Assembly: GCA_934271275.1 (NCBI GenBank)
Contig: CAKQRD010000001.1
Span: forward strand, 124,001-188,000
Length of the DNA stretch: 64,000 nucleotides
Direction: 5' to 3'
Origin: an uncultured Clostridia bacterium
GTDB lineage: Bacteria; Bacillota; Clostridia; Christensenellales; Borkfalkiaceae
Numbering within the stretch: position 1 is the stretch's first letter; each line of letters starts with the position of its first letter. Made by a program: the position numbers and the translations under genes. Under the pieces are notes generated by a model that made no database searches, had not been told where the DNA came from, and saw only the letters and a list, made by a program, of their open reading frames with translations. Shown in pieces: positions 1 through 9,148 of this stretch.

Positions 1-46
1 AAAAAGGTCGAGAGTGATAAATTATTACCCCCACGACCGTTTTTTT
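1..46 (-). terminator. Terminator downstream of the 21-aa small ORF
   Basis: On the minus strand the stem GGTCG/CGACC encloses a second stem GTGATAA/TTATTAC (one wobble pair) and is followed by a run of at least five T. It lies just downstream of the small reading frame at 56-121. Confidence 0.5.
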
Positions 47-55
47 GTTAAATTT

Positions 56-121
56 TTAATCGGTATATCCTAATTTTATCTCGTGACGTTTTTCAGCAAG
101 GCATTTTACAATAGTATCCAT
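56..121 (-). CDS. Possible 21-aa small protein
   Basis: This short frame begins with ATG at 121 and ends with TAA at 56-58. It would encode a 21-residue peptide starting MDTIVKCLAEKRHE. A very good ribosome binding site (AAAGGAGG, about 7 bases before the ATG) precedes it and a terminator-like hairpin follows at once. Those flanks are the only support; the peptide has no recognisable family. It could be a genuine small protein or the last cistron of a longer transcript. Confidence 0.4.
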   Translation of the reverse strand: MDTIVKCLAEKRHEIKLGYTD

Positions 122-211
122 CCGAACACCTCCTTTACATTCGCCCGGCATAAAGGACGGCAAAGCGATACGCTATGTTGCGGACTTTTCCCCCGCATAC
201 GTTATGAATAT

Positions 212-246
212 AAAAAAGGATAGCGGAAGCCTCCGTTATCCTTTTT
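212..246. terminator. Bidirectional terminator between the seven-gene run and the small ORF
   Basis: The stem GGATAGCGGA/TCCGTTATCC with loop AGCC is flanked by an A-run on the left and a T-run on the right, so it could work in both directions. It most plausibly ends the minus-strand operon whose last gene stops at 374. Confidence 0.6.
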
Positions 247-373
247 CGGTAGTTGTTTTTAACTCTTTAGAGTTATTCTTTTGCCGTTATGTTACGGTTT
301 ATTGACCGCCGCCGTTCGGGCTTGGTCATTTTCGTTTATCCGTTTTTTCTGATAAACGAGACCGGCTCGCGAA

Positions 374-3300
374 TTATTTCACGTCCTTTGCGGCGTTACG
401 GTAAAATTCGAGGATTTCCGCAAAATAGCCGTTAAAAGTCGAGCTTTCCGAGGCGTTGAGTGCGGAAACCGCCGCTTCTAATTTTTCGTAAGCGGTTTTC
501 GCTTCCGCGGTCGCCTTCGCGAACTCGTCCGCGTCGCGGTTTTCTTCGCCTGCCCCTTTTAACGCGAGATATTCGGTAAACGCTCTCTCAGCTTCGAGCA
601 AAGTCTCCGCCGCCGCTTTGACGTTCGCGCCGTCCTTAAACGCGTTTGCGAATATCGCTTTCAAGCCGTCGTAATAATACGCGTTGTATTCCGTTTCGTC
701 CGCGCCGTGAATTTCCTGAATCTGCGTAAAGATAAGCCTTTCGGCAGCGGAAAGCTTGATAAAGCTCTTCATAACCTCCGCCGCCTTTTCCGCGGAAATC
801 GTTTCCGTCGCGGAAGCTTCCGTCCAGACGATTTCTCTGCTTGCCGCAATGAAATCGCGGAACGACGTATCGTCTTCGATAAGCTCGTAAAGGTCGATGC
901 TGCCGACGTTTATCTGTCCGTAGAAGAACACGCCTATTCTCATCGCCTGCACCGAAATCGCGTAATCGAGAGTGAGCGCGACGTTCTCCGAGAACTCCAC
1001 GGGAACGCGGTAATAACTCTCTTTCACTTCTTCCGGAGCTTCGGTAAGAATCTTGTTCGCAAGCCTTAACGCCGTCTCGTAAGAAGCGTACAATCTGACG
1101 TACCCGTTGTCGGAAGCTTTCGTATTATCCTCGGGCGTGATGAGCATCATCTGTCTTTCTATCTCGTCCACTGCGGAAACGACGTCTTTAAACACCTCTT
1201 TCCACTCTTCGGGAAGCTCGTAATCTTCGACGAGCGAGCCTTCTATATCGTAAAGATCGGATATTGCCAGATACCGCTGATAAATCGAGTCGAAAATCTC
1301 GCGGAAGGTCTCGTTGTTATGATCGTTATAGCCTTCCGAAACGAGATCGATATATTTAAGGAAGTCCTTTACCGCGTTCGGATTATAGCCCGACTTCGAA
1401 TAGCTTTCGATTGCGAAAAGCAGGTTTTGCAGTCTCTGAAACTCTTCGTCGGAAAGATTTTCCGAATAATAGATTCGGAGCATTCTCGTAAGCACAGAAT
1501 AGCCGACTTCCATGTCGAGCGCGGGCTTATCGTAGCCTTCGTAATATACGTTTATCGACGTAAGGAAGCTTTGCTGCTGTCCTGCGGAAAGGTTTGCGAA
1601 ATGCTCTGCGAACGATTTCATGGCTTCCGCCATTTTCTCGTCCTCGGGAGACGTTTCGTAAATTTTAAGGTACTCGTCCCAGAGCGCGACGAGGTCGGAA
1701 TCGTCGAGCGTGCCGCCCGCGAGGTCGTAATATCCGTAGCCGCTCGTCATAACGAATCTGAACAGGTCGGTAAAGCTCGCGTGGAGCGTTTCGCCCTTAT
1801 CGCTTACAAGCACGCCGTCGAAGGTTGCCGTTTCGTAAAGCTCCTCGTAGAAATCGCGACCGTTCGTAAGCGCCTCGTCTCTCGCCGCTTTCGCCTGTTT
1901 GAAGTAATAAACGAGGTAAGTGGAATCGGTAGCATAGCCGCCGCCCGGCTGCTCCTGCGTTATAGAGGAATACGCCATAATCGCGCTAAACAAACGGTTA
2001 TAAATCTCGTTGAGTTTTGCGGGAAGAACTATATTCTTTAAAGAGTCTATCGAGGTCGTATCCTTTTGCGCGTAATAATAGTCGTATATTATATCGTAAA
2101 AATCGTTCTTCTCGCGCCAAACGGAAACAGCCGCCAAAAGGTCTCTGTATTCGGGCTTATTGAATTCGCTGTTCACAATAAGGTCTCTCGCGGCGTTTAT
2201 ATTATCCGCGTAAGCCGTAAGGTCTTTCCATTCGGCAGGCACGGTTTTAAGGGTTTCCGCAAGGGAAACGATAAAATTCACGCCCTTCGCTACTTCTTCT
2301 CTGTTTTCGCCGTAAAGCGTTACCTTCGCGAGATAATCTGCTATCTTGTCGCCGCCGACGGTAAGATTTTCAAAAACCTCCGCGATTCTCGTGAGGAACG
2401 CGACGTTTTCGTTTACCGCAGAGTTTTCGTCGGACAGGAACGCGCCGTCGCTTTTTGCCGCTTCGTAAGAGGAAAGAACGTATAACAATCTGTTTTCGTT
2501 TATCGTTACCGTATCTTTAAGCGCGGAAAACGCTTCGTCCCACTTCTTATACGCGTAAGCCGTCGCGGTGCGGGCAGCAGCCTCGCAAGCCGTTCCGTCA
2601 ACGTATTCGCGCTCGGTAAGCGAAAGGTCGAAATAGAGTTTCATACATTCTATCGCTTTTTCGCCGACCTCTTCGGTAATTGCGGGAATAGCAGGCTCGT
2701 TCCACTTGAAATCGTATTTTTTGAGAATATCGTTAAGAGCGGACACCTCGCTGTAAGTCACCGTGACGACGAAAGTAAATTCCTTGCCGCAGTATTTAAC
2801 GGTCGCGGTCTGCTCCATCGGGCTGTTTTCGGCGGTAACGAGCGAGAAATCCACACCCTCTACCATATCGTCCGTCACTGCAATCTGCTTTTCGTAAGAG
2901 CCGGCGTGCTTGAACGTTATATACGCACCCGCAACGGAAAGCGTTTCGTGCGAATTATACGCGGACTTTCTCGGCTTATTAAAGTTCGCCTCGTCTGCGG
3001 TAAATACCGAAACGTTAAAGCTTCCGCCGTAAGTCTTGCCGTCTTTCGAGTAAACCGCCGTTACCTTCTGCGCGTCCGCGGGAGCCGACGAATCGAAGCC
3101 CGTAAACGTTACCGCTTCGTCCGAAAAGGAAACGGTAAATGTGGTCGCGTCGTCGTTCGCGATAACAAGTCTGCCGCGAGTAAAATCGAAAGCTTCGCCG
3201 ACGTAATACACGGTCTGCGCGTTTTCCGCGCGAACCCGCGCCACGAGCGTTATTTCAAACTCCGTCGTCTGCCCCTCGTAAGAAACGGTTATTTTCTGCT

Positions 3301-3568
3301 TGCCGACCTTGGTATTGTCGTAGCCCGTCACGGACACCTTGTTAGAATTAAGCGGAATAGTTTCGGTTTTTCCGCCGTAATCGACGGTAAGCTTGCCCGA
3401 AGAAAGGTCTAACTCCTGCCCTTCGACGTAGGTAAGCTTCGGCATATCGTTTCTGCCGACGGAAATTCCGCTCACCTTGCTTCCGCACGCCGCAAAAGCG
3501 AAAAGCGCGCACACGACGAGCATTGCGGCAAGCGCGATACGGAAGATTTTTAAACTCTTTTTAGTCAT
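374..3568 (-). CDS. Lipoprotein with Ig-like repeats and long helical domain
   Basis: A secreted lipoprotein of about 1064 residues, last gene of the minus-strand run. A basic N-terminus and hydrophobic stretch end in a lipobox (FAAC), so the mature protein should be anchored by a lipidated cysteine. Residues about 35-280 hold three segments resembling bacterial Ig-like (Big_3 type) domains, with motifs such as YVEGQELDL, YVGEAFDF and repeated G-x-K-T turns. The remaining 780 residues are acidic, rich in A, E, Y and L, and look mostly alpha-helical; I do not recognise a family. I chose the ATG at 3568 rather than the GTG at 3577 because AAGGAAG sits 8 bases before it; this start overlaps the upstream LRR gene by 8 bases, implying translational coupling. 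Function unknown; surface exposure is inferred. Confidence 0.85.
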   Translation of the reverse strand: MTKKSLKIFRIALAAMLVVCALFAFAACGSKVSGISVGRNDMPKLTYVEGQELDLSSGKLTVDYGGKTETIPLNSNKVSVTGYDNTKVGKQKITVSYEGQTTEFEITLVARVRAENAQTVYYVGEAFDFTRGRLVIANDDATTFTVSFSDEAVTFTGFDSSAPADAQKVTAVYSKDGKTYGGSFNVSVFTADEANFNKPRKSAYNSHETLSVAGAYITFKHAGSYEKQIAVTDDMVEGVDFSLVTAENSPMEQTATVKYCGKEFTFVVTVTYSEVSALNDILKKYDFKWNEPAIPAITEEVGEKAIECMKLYFDLSLTEREYVDGTACEAAARTATAYAYKKWDEAFSALKDTVTINENRLLYVLSSYEAAKSDGAFLSDENSAVNENVAFLTRIAEVFENLTVGGDKIADYLAKVTLYGENREEVAKGVNFIVSLAETLKTVPAEWKDLTAYADNINAARDLIVNSEFNKPEYRDLLAAVSVWREKNDFYDIIYDYYYAQKDTTSIDSLKNIVLPAKLNEIYNRLFSAIMAYSSITQEQPGGGYATDSTYLVYYFKQAKAARDEALTNGRDFYEELYETATFDGVLVSDKGETLHASFTDLFRFVMTSGYGYYDLAGGTLDDSDLVALWDEYLKIYETSPEDEKMAEAMKSFAEHFANLSAGQQQSFLTSINVYYEGYDKPALDMEVGYSVLTRMLRIYYSENLSDEEFQRLQNLLFAIESYSKSGYNPNAVKDFLKYIDLVSEGYNDHNNETFREIFDSIYQRYLAISDLYDIEGSLVEDYELPEEWKEVFKDVVSAVDEIERQMMLITPEDNTKASDNGYVRLYASYETALRLANKILTEAPEEVKESYYRVPVEFSENVALTLDYAISVQAMRIGVFFYGQINVGSIDLYELIEDDTSFRDFIAASREIVWTEASATETISAEKAAEVMKSFIKLSAAERLIFTQIQEIHGADETEYNAYYYDGLKAIFANAFKDGANVKAAAETLLEAERAFTEYLALKGAGEENRDADEFAKATAEAKTAYEKLEAAVSALNASESSTFNGYFAEILEFYRNAAKDVK

Positions 3569-6398
3569 TTGATTCACTTCCTTGGGTAAATTTTTCTTGA
3601 TATACGGCGAAAAGCTCGCGCCCGTCGGCGTTCTCTTTCAGCTTATCCGCGGGAATTTCCGCTTCCCCGCCCTCGGTATAGCTCCAACCGAGGAAAACGA
3701 AGCCCTTTTTATAGGGTGCGGACACGCCGTTTATATTTTTATCGTTGATTATGTTTTCCGCCCTTCCGTTAAAGCCTGTCACCGCTCCGTCCGCTATCGT
3801 CGCGCCGTAAATCACGGGGCGATAGCTTGCGTTCCAAAGCTCGTCGAAGCCTTCTCCCTCGCTATCCGCTCCGAGATAGAAGGTAAGCTCGTTACAGCCG
3901 TAGAAGGCGAGCTTGCCGACGCGTTCGAGAGAAGCCCCGAAAGCCGCGGATTTAAGCGCGGAATCGCCCTTGAACGCATAGTTTCCGATAGATTTCAGCG
4001 TCATCGAAAATCTTACGTTTTCGAGAGCGGTGCAGCCGTAAAAGGCGTAATTTCCTATAATTTCCACACCGTCCGCAAGCTCGGCTTCGGTAAGCGCGGT
4101 TGCGCGGAAGAACGCGCGGTCGCCTATCTCCTTCACGGAAGCGGGAACGGTTATTTTTTCGAGTGCGGTGCAATTTGCAAAGGCGTATTCCGAAATCTTC
4201 TCGAGGTTTCTGCCTATCGAAACGGTTTTGAGCGCGGTGCAGCCGTTGAACGCGTGTCTGCCGATAGTCGTGACGGTATCGGGGATTTTCACGCTTTCGA
4301 GCGCGGTGCAACCCGCAAACGCGCAGTTTCCGACGCTTTTCGCGCCGCCGAGTCCCGCAGAAGCGAGCGAAAGGCAGTTATAAAACGCATGGTCGCCTAT
4401 GCTTTTTACGGTATACGGGAGGTTCACGGAAGTCAGTGCGGCGCAGTTATAGAACGCCGAACGCCCTATCGTTTCCACCCCGCTTGCAACCGTCACGCTT
4501 TCGAGGGCGGTGCAACCGTAAAAGGCGTAATCGCCGAGAGTTTTCACGGTGGACGGCACGTTTACCGTTTTCAAAGCCGCCGCGTTATAGAACGCGCCCT
4601 TGCCGATATATTTAAGCCCTTCGTTCATCACTATGCTTTCGTAGCCTATCGCGTTATAAAACGCGTAGTCGCAAACCCCTACTATTTCCGAGGGGAACGC
4701 TATTCCGCCGCCCTGCGGTCCGTAGATTTTGGGGAAACGCACGCCCACTATCCAGTTATCGAGAACGACGATGAGGTCGGAAACGCGCCACAAGCCCGTC
4801 GCGTAAAAGGCGTAGTCGCCTATTCTTTCAAGGCTGTCGGGAAGGTCGAGTTTTTGCGGCTCTTCGTCCTTCGCCGCGGGGAATTCCTCTTTTAGTTTCT
4901 TGCATCTCGCAAACGCGTGCGAGCCTATTTCCTTTAAGGACGAGTTTTCAGCAAAGAACAGCTTGTCCATCGATTCGCAGGAATCAAACGCGTACGCGCC
5001 GACGCGCTCGATTCCGCTTCCTATATTTACTTCGAGAATGGATTTAACGCCGTAAAACGCGTAATCGCCGAGCCGTTTTACCGAATCGGGGATATTCACC
5101 CTCAATATGCCCTGTATATTATAGAACGCATAGTCGGAAATGCCGACCGCGCCTGCAAGCTCCCGTTCGGCTACCGAAAAGTTTTCGTCCTCGTTGAACT
5201 TATCTCTTCTGCAACCGACCACCCAGTCGTCTACCCTGACTATCGGATCGGCGTACGCGTTCGTATCGTTCCATATAGCAGTACCCTTGAACGCGCTGTT
5301 GCCTATCGAGACGATATTATCGCCGAGGGTTACGTTTTTAAGCTTTGCAGACTCGTAAAAGGCGTATTCGCCGATTTTCGCGAGGCTGTTCGGCAGAGCC
5401 GTTTCGGTAAGAGCCGCGCATCTTGCAAACGAATAATCGCCGAGCGTCGAAAGCTTTTCGGTAAACGTTATTCTTTCGAGAGAAGAGCAGGTGTCGAACG
5501 CGTGCGCGGGAACGGAGGTTATTCCGCTTCCGAAAACGACGCTTTTAAGCGACGTGCAGGAATAGAACGAATATTCGGACAGCGATTTGACCGAATCGGG
5601 AATAGTCAGCTCCTGTAAGTTTTCAAGTCCCGAAAAGGCGTACGAACCGATGCTTTCGACGTTTTCGCCGAGGGTTAGGAGAGTCGCCGCCGTGCAGGAA
5701 GAAAACGCGTAATCGCTTATCTTTTTCACCGAGGTCGGAAGGTTTATCGTTTTAAGCCCGATACAGCGTTGAAAGGCGTATTCGCCTATCGTTTCCAGCC
5801 CCTCGTTCAACGTCACGCTCTCTAAGGTTGCGCATCTTGCGAACGCGCGTTTTTCTATGCTTTTTACGTTTTTGCCGAAAACTATACTCGTAATCGCGGA
5901 AGAACCGTTGAACGCGGAAGCGCCTATTCTTATAACGGGTTTGCCGCGGAAATAATCGTCTACGACGGCTTCGCCCGTGACCGAACCCGCTCCCGCGACC
6001 TCGTAAGCGGAATAATCCTCCACGATGCGGTAATTAAGTCCCGAATCCGCTTCCTTAACGTATTTTATCGTTTTGGACCAGCCCGAATCGGAATATCTCA
6101 TACCGTCGCCCAGCGCGCGCACGCGTATTTCGTATTCGGCGGGCGCAAGCTCTTCCATAGAATAGAAGTTGCGGCGGGTATCCGAGCGTTCGCCGTTTAA
6201 CTCGATTTCGTAGCGACTTGCGTTCTGCACCTTATCCCATTTGAGGGTAAGTTCCTGCGAAATTTCGTCGACGTATACGCCGCACGGCTTTTTCAGCTCC
6301 CTTTTTCCGCAGCCCGTTAGTAGCAGGCACGCGGCTAAAAGAGTGGCTAAAACGCCCGTTACCGCAATTATTCGTATTGTTTTTAAAATATTTTTCAT
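3561..6398 (-). CDS. BspA-type leucine-rich repeat lipoprotein
   Basis: A 945-residue lipoprotein with lipobox LTGC near residue 30. A fibronectin-like segment follows (about residues 40-115, containing LTLKWDKVQNASRYEIEL). About 30 tandem LRR_5 (BspA-type) repeats then run to about residue 880; typical units read IGDYAFYGCTALESV. The C-terminal 50 residues resemble an InlB B-repeat (KGFVFLGWSYTEGGEAEI). BspA-type repeats usually mediate binding to host or bacterial surface ligands; here that is inference only. The start lies 24 bases after the stop of the upstream von Willebrand gene and has no strong ribosome binding site. Its place in a MoxR/von Willebrand operon suggests its export or assembly is linked to that machinery. 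Confidence 0.9.
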   Translation of the reverse strand: MKNILKTIRIIAVTGVLATLLAACLLLTGCGKRELKKPCGVYVDEISQELTLKWDKVQNASRYEIELNGERSDTRRNFYSMEELAPAEYEIRVRALGDGMRYSDSGWSKTIKYVKEADSGLNYRIVEDYSAYEVAGAGSVTGEAVVDDYFRGKPVIRIGASAFNGSSAITSIVFGKNVKSIEKRAFARCATLESVTLNEGLETIGEYAFQRCIGLKTINLPTSVKKISDYAFSSCTAATLLTLGENVESIGSYAFSGLENLQELTIPDSVKSLSEYSFYSCTSLKSVVFGSGITSVPAHAFDTCSSLERITFTEKLSTLGDYSFARCAALTETALPNSLAKIGEYAFYESAKLKNVTLGDNIVSIGNSAFKGTAIWNDTNAYADPIVRVDDWVVGCRRDKFNEDENFSVAERELAGAVGISDYAFYNIQGILRVNIPDSVKRLGDYAFYGVKSILEVNIGSGIERVGAYAFDSCESMDKLFFAENSSLKEIGSHAFARCKKLKEEFPAAKDEEPQKLDLPDSLERIGDYAFYATGLWRVSDLIVVLDNWIVGVRFPKIYGPQGGGIAFPSEIVGVCDYAFYNAIGYESIVMNEGLKYIGKGAFYNAAALKTVNVPSTVKTLGDYAFYGCTALESVTVASGVETIGRSAFYNCAALTSVNLPYTVKSIGDHAFYNCLSLASAGLGGAKSVGNCAFAGCTALESVKIPDTVTTIGRHAFNGCTALKTVSIGRNLEKISEYAFANCTALEKITVPASVKEIGDRAFFRATALTEAELADGVEIIGNYAFYGCTALENVRFSMTLKSIGNYAFKGDSALKSAAFGASLERVGKLAFYGCNELTFYLGADSEGEGFDELWNASYRPVIYGATIADGAVTGFNGRAENIINDKNINGVSAPYKKGFVFLGWSYTEGGEAEIPADKLKENADGRELFAVYQEKFTQGSESND

Positions 6399-6422
6399 AT
6401 TTTTTTACCGTTTGCTTTTTCG

Positions 6423-9134
6423 TTAGCCGCGCTTATTTTTGTCTGCTCTTTCGCGGATAAGCTCGTGTATCCATTTGAATTTGAACTTTCTTACCGCTAT
6501 ATCCAGAAGGAACGCCGCGAGCGCGATAGCAGAGAACAGAAGTCTCGGATCGAAATTCTTTTCGAGAGTCTCGTTAAAACCTTCGTAAATCTGCCAGTAT
6601 TCGGAAATCGCGCTGCCCTTGCCCCTTGCTGCAATATCCGCCATAAACGCCTCTCCGTCTTTGTCGGTAAGCGCGTCGTATTCCGCGGAATAAGAGAACA
6701 CTCTGTATACCGAAGATGTCGCTATAACCGTGCCGTTTATATCGAGCTTTCTGACAACGACCTCGTGAACGCCCGCTTCCGTAATTACGAAGTTCGCTCT
6801 CGTGTAGCCGTTCGCGGCGTCCATATCGATCTTAGTGACGGTAGTACCCGTAGAACCTTTACTCGTGTATTCGGCTTCTATCGTTTCGCCCTCTTTAAGG
6901 TCGGTGTAAATACTCATCGCCGTGGAATAGTTGCCGCAATCGAGCGACACCTCTATTTCGGAAGGTCTGATGTTTTTAGTCGGGAACAGCGCGGCTATAA
7001 TGTTTTTGACGATAAGCGCGCCGTGTTCGCTTGAGATAAAGTCCGCCGACCACGTTCCGTTCAGGTCGCACATAAAGCTGCCGACCGAACCCGCGCCGTA
7101 TTTCCACTGCGCGTATACGGGAACGTATTCTCCGACGAGTATCGCCTTTGCGTCGTCTTTCAATTTCGTGCCGTAAAAGCCTTCGAGAGTAGGCATATCG
7201 TCCTGCGTGACTCCGCTGACGACCGAAGTATGCTCTCTTATCATCGGCGTGAACGTTTCGTAGTTGACGTCTATGATTTCGGGGGCTTCGAGTTCCTTAC
7301 GCATTTTCTCGGTAAGCTCTTTTATGTTGGAAATTTTAACGTATCTGCCGCCGCCGAGCTTTGCCGCTTCCGTAAGCAAAGTATCGTTGCCGGCGTCCGT
7401 ACCTAAATTTACGATGGTTACGGTAACGCCGTTGTCGTGATAACGCTTTATGGTATCGAGATAACCTTCTATCTTTTCACCGTTAGAACCCACCGTGCTT
7501 TGCGCGTTATCGGTAGGACCGCCGTCGGAAACTATAACGATATGGCGTTTTTCTACCATAGTAATCGCGTTAAGCGCAGTACCCGCTTTATCCACCGAAG
7601 AAGCGTACGGCGTGCCGTTACTGTTAAAGTTCTCTCTGCCGAGAGAAGCGATTATTCTCGCCATCTGCGGCACTGGGAGAACCTGACAAAGCTCTTCCGC
7701 GGGATCGCCCAGAGTATAAATACCCGCGTAATCCCTTTCGCTCAGAGAAAACCTTATGCAGGAAGATATCGCCTCTTTTGCGAGTTCCAGATAAGTTTTT
7801 CCCGAAGGCCCTTTGGTATCCATACTTCCCGAAACGTCGAGAAGAAACGCAACCGCGACGGGCGGAGTGTAGTTTATTGCTTGCACGGGGAGCATCTGCT
7901 GATACAAAGTCCCCTCCAAATCGTCTTTATTATAGGTATTTGCCTCGCCGTTGTCGTCGTTGCCGCCGACGGTGAACAAGCCGCCGCCGAAATCGCGGAC
8001 GTAAGAATTAAGATTGTCTATAAACCCTTCGGGCATATCGGCGTTAGCGATATTGACGAGAACCACTTCGTCGTATTCGCGGAATTCGTTCACCGTTTTC
8101 GGAAGCTTTTCCGCGTCGTTCTTGATATGCAGAACGTCCGCCTTATAGCCGGTTTCGTCCGTTATCATTCTCACGACGTTTTCCGATTCGCCGATATTTC
8201 TTTCTATGACGAGTACCCTGTCGAACACCTCTATTTTGATATACGCGTAATAGGCGTTGTTTTCGTTAAGGGTGTCGTTGCCGCTCTTTACTTCTATGCT
8301 GAGTTCGTGCATACCGGGGGTATCGAACGCGTACGCGAGGGGTATTTCCTGCGCGCCCTTCGTGATATAGCCCGAAAGCTCGCCTTTCGCTTCGCCGTTG
8401 TCGTAAAGAGTTATGGTGGCGTCGCTTTCTATCGTGCTTTTAAGCTTTACCGTGAGCGTGAACTCGTCGCCGACGACCACGTTGAAATCGGGCGTCTGAA
8501 TGTTCGTTATTTCCACTTCGTCCGTTTCCGCGCGGGTGTATAAAACGGTGTCTACGCGGATACCCTCCGCCGCGACCGTGCGAACCGCGCTCATCGCGTC
8601 GCCGTCCGTTTCCAGACCGTCGGAAATAATCACGATTTTCGCCGCTTCGGGATTAGTGAAAAGGTCTTTCGCGTATTGCATAGCCCCCGCCACGTCCGTT
8701 GCCGTCGTATCGGGAAGCGCGGAATTTATATAGCGGTCGTAAGCCTCGTCTATATCCGTTCCGAGCGGATAAGCGAGAACCTGATCGAAGCCGAACATAA
8801 CCACGCCCACGCTGTACCGCGAGCGGCTTTCTTCCAGCACTTCTTTAACTATTTCGTCGCGTTTATCGCTTGCGGTATCGCCGCTTTCGGACATATCTAC
8901 GAGAAGAATTATCTGGTTTTGGGTATTAGGCACTTCGTACCTGAAATTTATCCCCGCAAACACGCTTATCGCAAGCACCGCCACGAGTGTGTGAAGTACC
9001 AACGACGTTATGCGGTTTCTGTTTCTTCTGTATTTCTTCGCCGAGCGGAAATAATGAAAAAACGTGAAAAATAGCGCGGGAATAAGAACGAGCAGTAACC
9101 ACGGATATTTAAAGGTTATTAAGAAATTATACAT
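6423..9134 (-). CDS. Membrane protein with two von Willebrand factor A domains
   Basis: A 903-residue protein. Two transmembrane segments lie within the first 65 residues (around WLLLVLIPALFF and TLVAVLAISVFAG), as in BatA-like proteins. A first VWA-like domain begins around residue 75 with the atypical metal site VDMSESGD. A second canonical VWA domain, with MIDAS motif LLDVSGSMD, lies around residues 420-600. A C-terminal hydrophobic segment (LFSAIALAAFLLDIAV) precedes a basic tail. Between the VWA domains is a glutamine-amidotransferase-like fold region (FVDNLNSY-type context is not clear enough to assign). It is preceded by the ribosome binding site GGGAGG and starts 14 bases after the previous gene. 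Paired VWA membrane proteins next to MoxR and DUF58 genes are typical of Bat/MoxR systems thought to act in envelope protein maturation. Confidence 0.88.
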   Translation of the reverse strand: MYNFLITFKYPWLLLVLIPALFFTFFHYFRSAKKYRRNRNRITSLVLHTLVAVLAISVFAGINFRYEVPNTQNQIILLVDMSESGDTASDKRDEIVKEVLEESRSRYSVGVVMFGFDQVLAYPLGTDIDEAYDRYINSALPDTTATDVAGAMQYAKDLFTNPEAAKIVIISDGLETDGDAMSAVRTVAAEGIRVDTVLYTRAETDEVEITNIQTPDFNVVVGDEFTLTVKLKSTIESDATITLYDNGEAKGELSGYITKGAQEIPLAYAFDTPGMHELSIEVKSGNDTLNENNAYYAYIKIEVFDRVLVIERNIGESENVVRMITDETGYKADVLHIKNDAEKLPKTVNEFREYDEVVLVNIANADMPEGFIDNLNSYVRDFGGGLFTVGGNDDNGEANTYNKDDLEGTLYQQMLPVQAINYTPPVAVAFLLDVSGSMDTKGPSGKTYLELAKEAISSCIRFSLSERDYAGIYTLGDPAEELCQVLPVPQMARIIASLGRENFNSNGTPYASSVDKAGTALNAITMVEKRHIVIVSDGGPTDNAQSTVGSNGEKIEGYLDTIKRYHDNGVTVTIVNLGTDAGNDTLLTEAAKLGGGRYVKISNIKELTEKMRKELEAPEIIDVNYETFTPMIREHTSVVSGVTQDDMPTLEGFYGTKLKDDAKAILVGEYVPVYAQWKYGAGSVGSFMCDLNGTWSADFISSEHGALIVKNIIAALFPTKNIRPSEIEVSLDCGNYSTAMSIYTDLKEGETIEAEYTSKGSTGTTVTKIDMDAANGYTRANFVITEAGVHEVVVRKLDINGTVIATSSVYRVFSYSAEYDALTDKDGEAFMADIAARGKGSAISEYWQIYEGFNETLEKNFDPRLLFSAIALAAFLLDIAVRKFKFKWIHELIRERADKNKRG

Positions 9135-9148
9135 TTTTCGTCCTCCCG

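Noticed and set aside
3582..4895. Long plus-strand open frame opposite the 945-residue LRR gene
   Set aside because: It mirrors the repeats of the real gene, has no ribosome site and gives a repetitive, compositionally odd product. Similar antisense frames at 7437-8543, 14795-15922 and 19709-21058 were rejected for the same reason.
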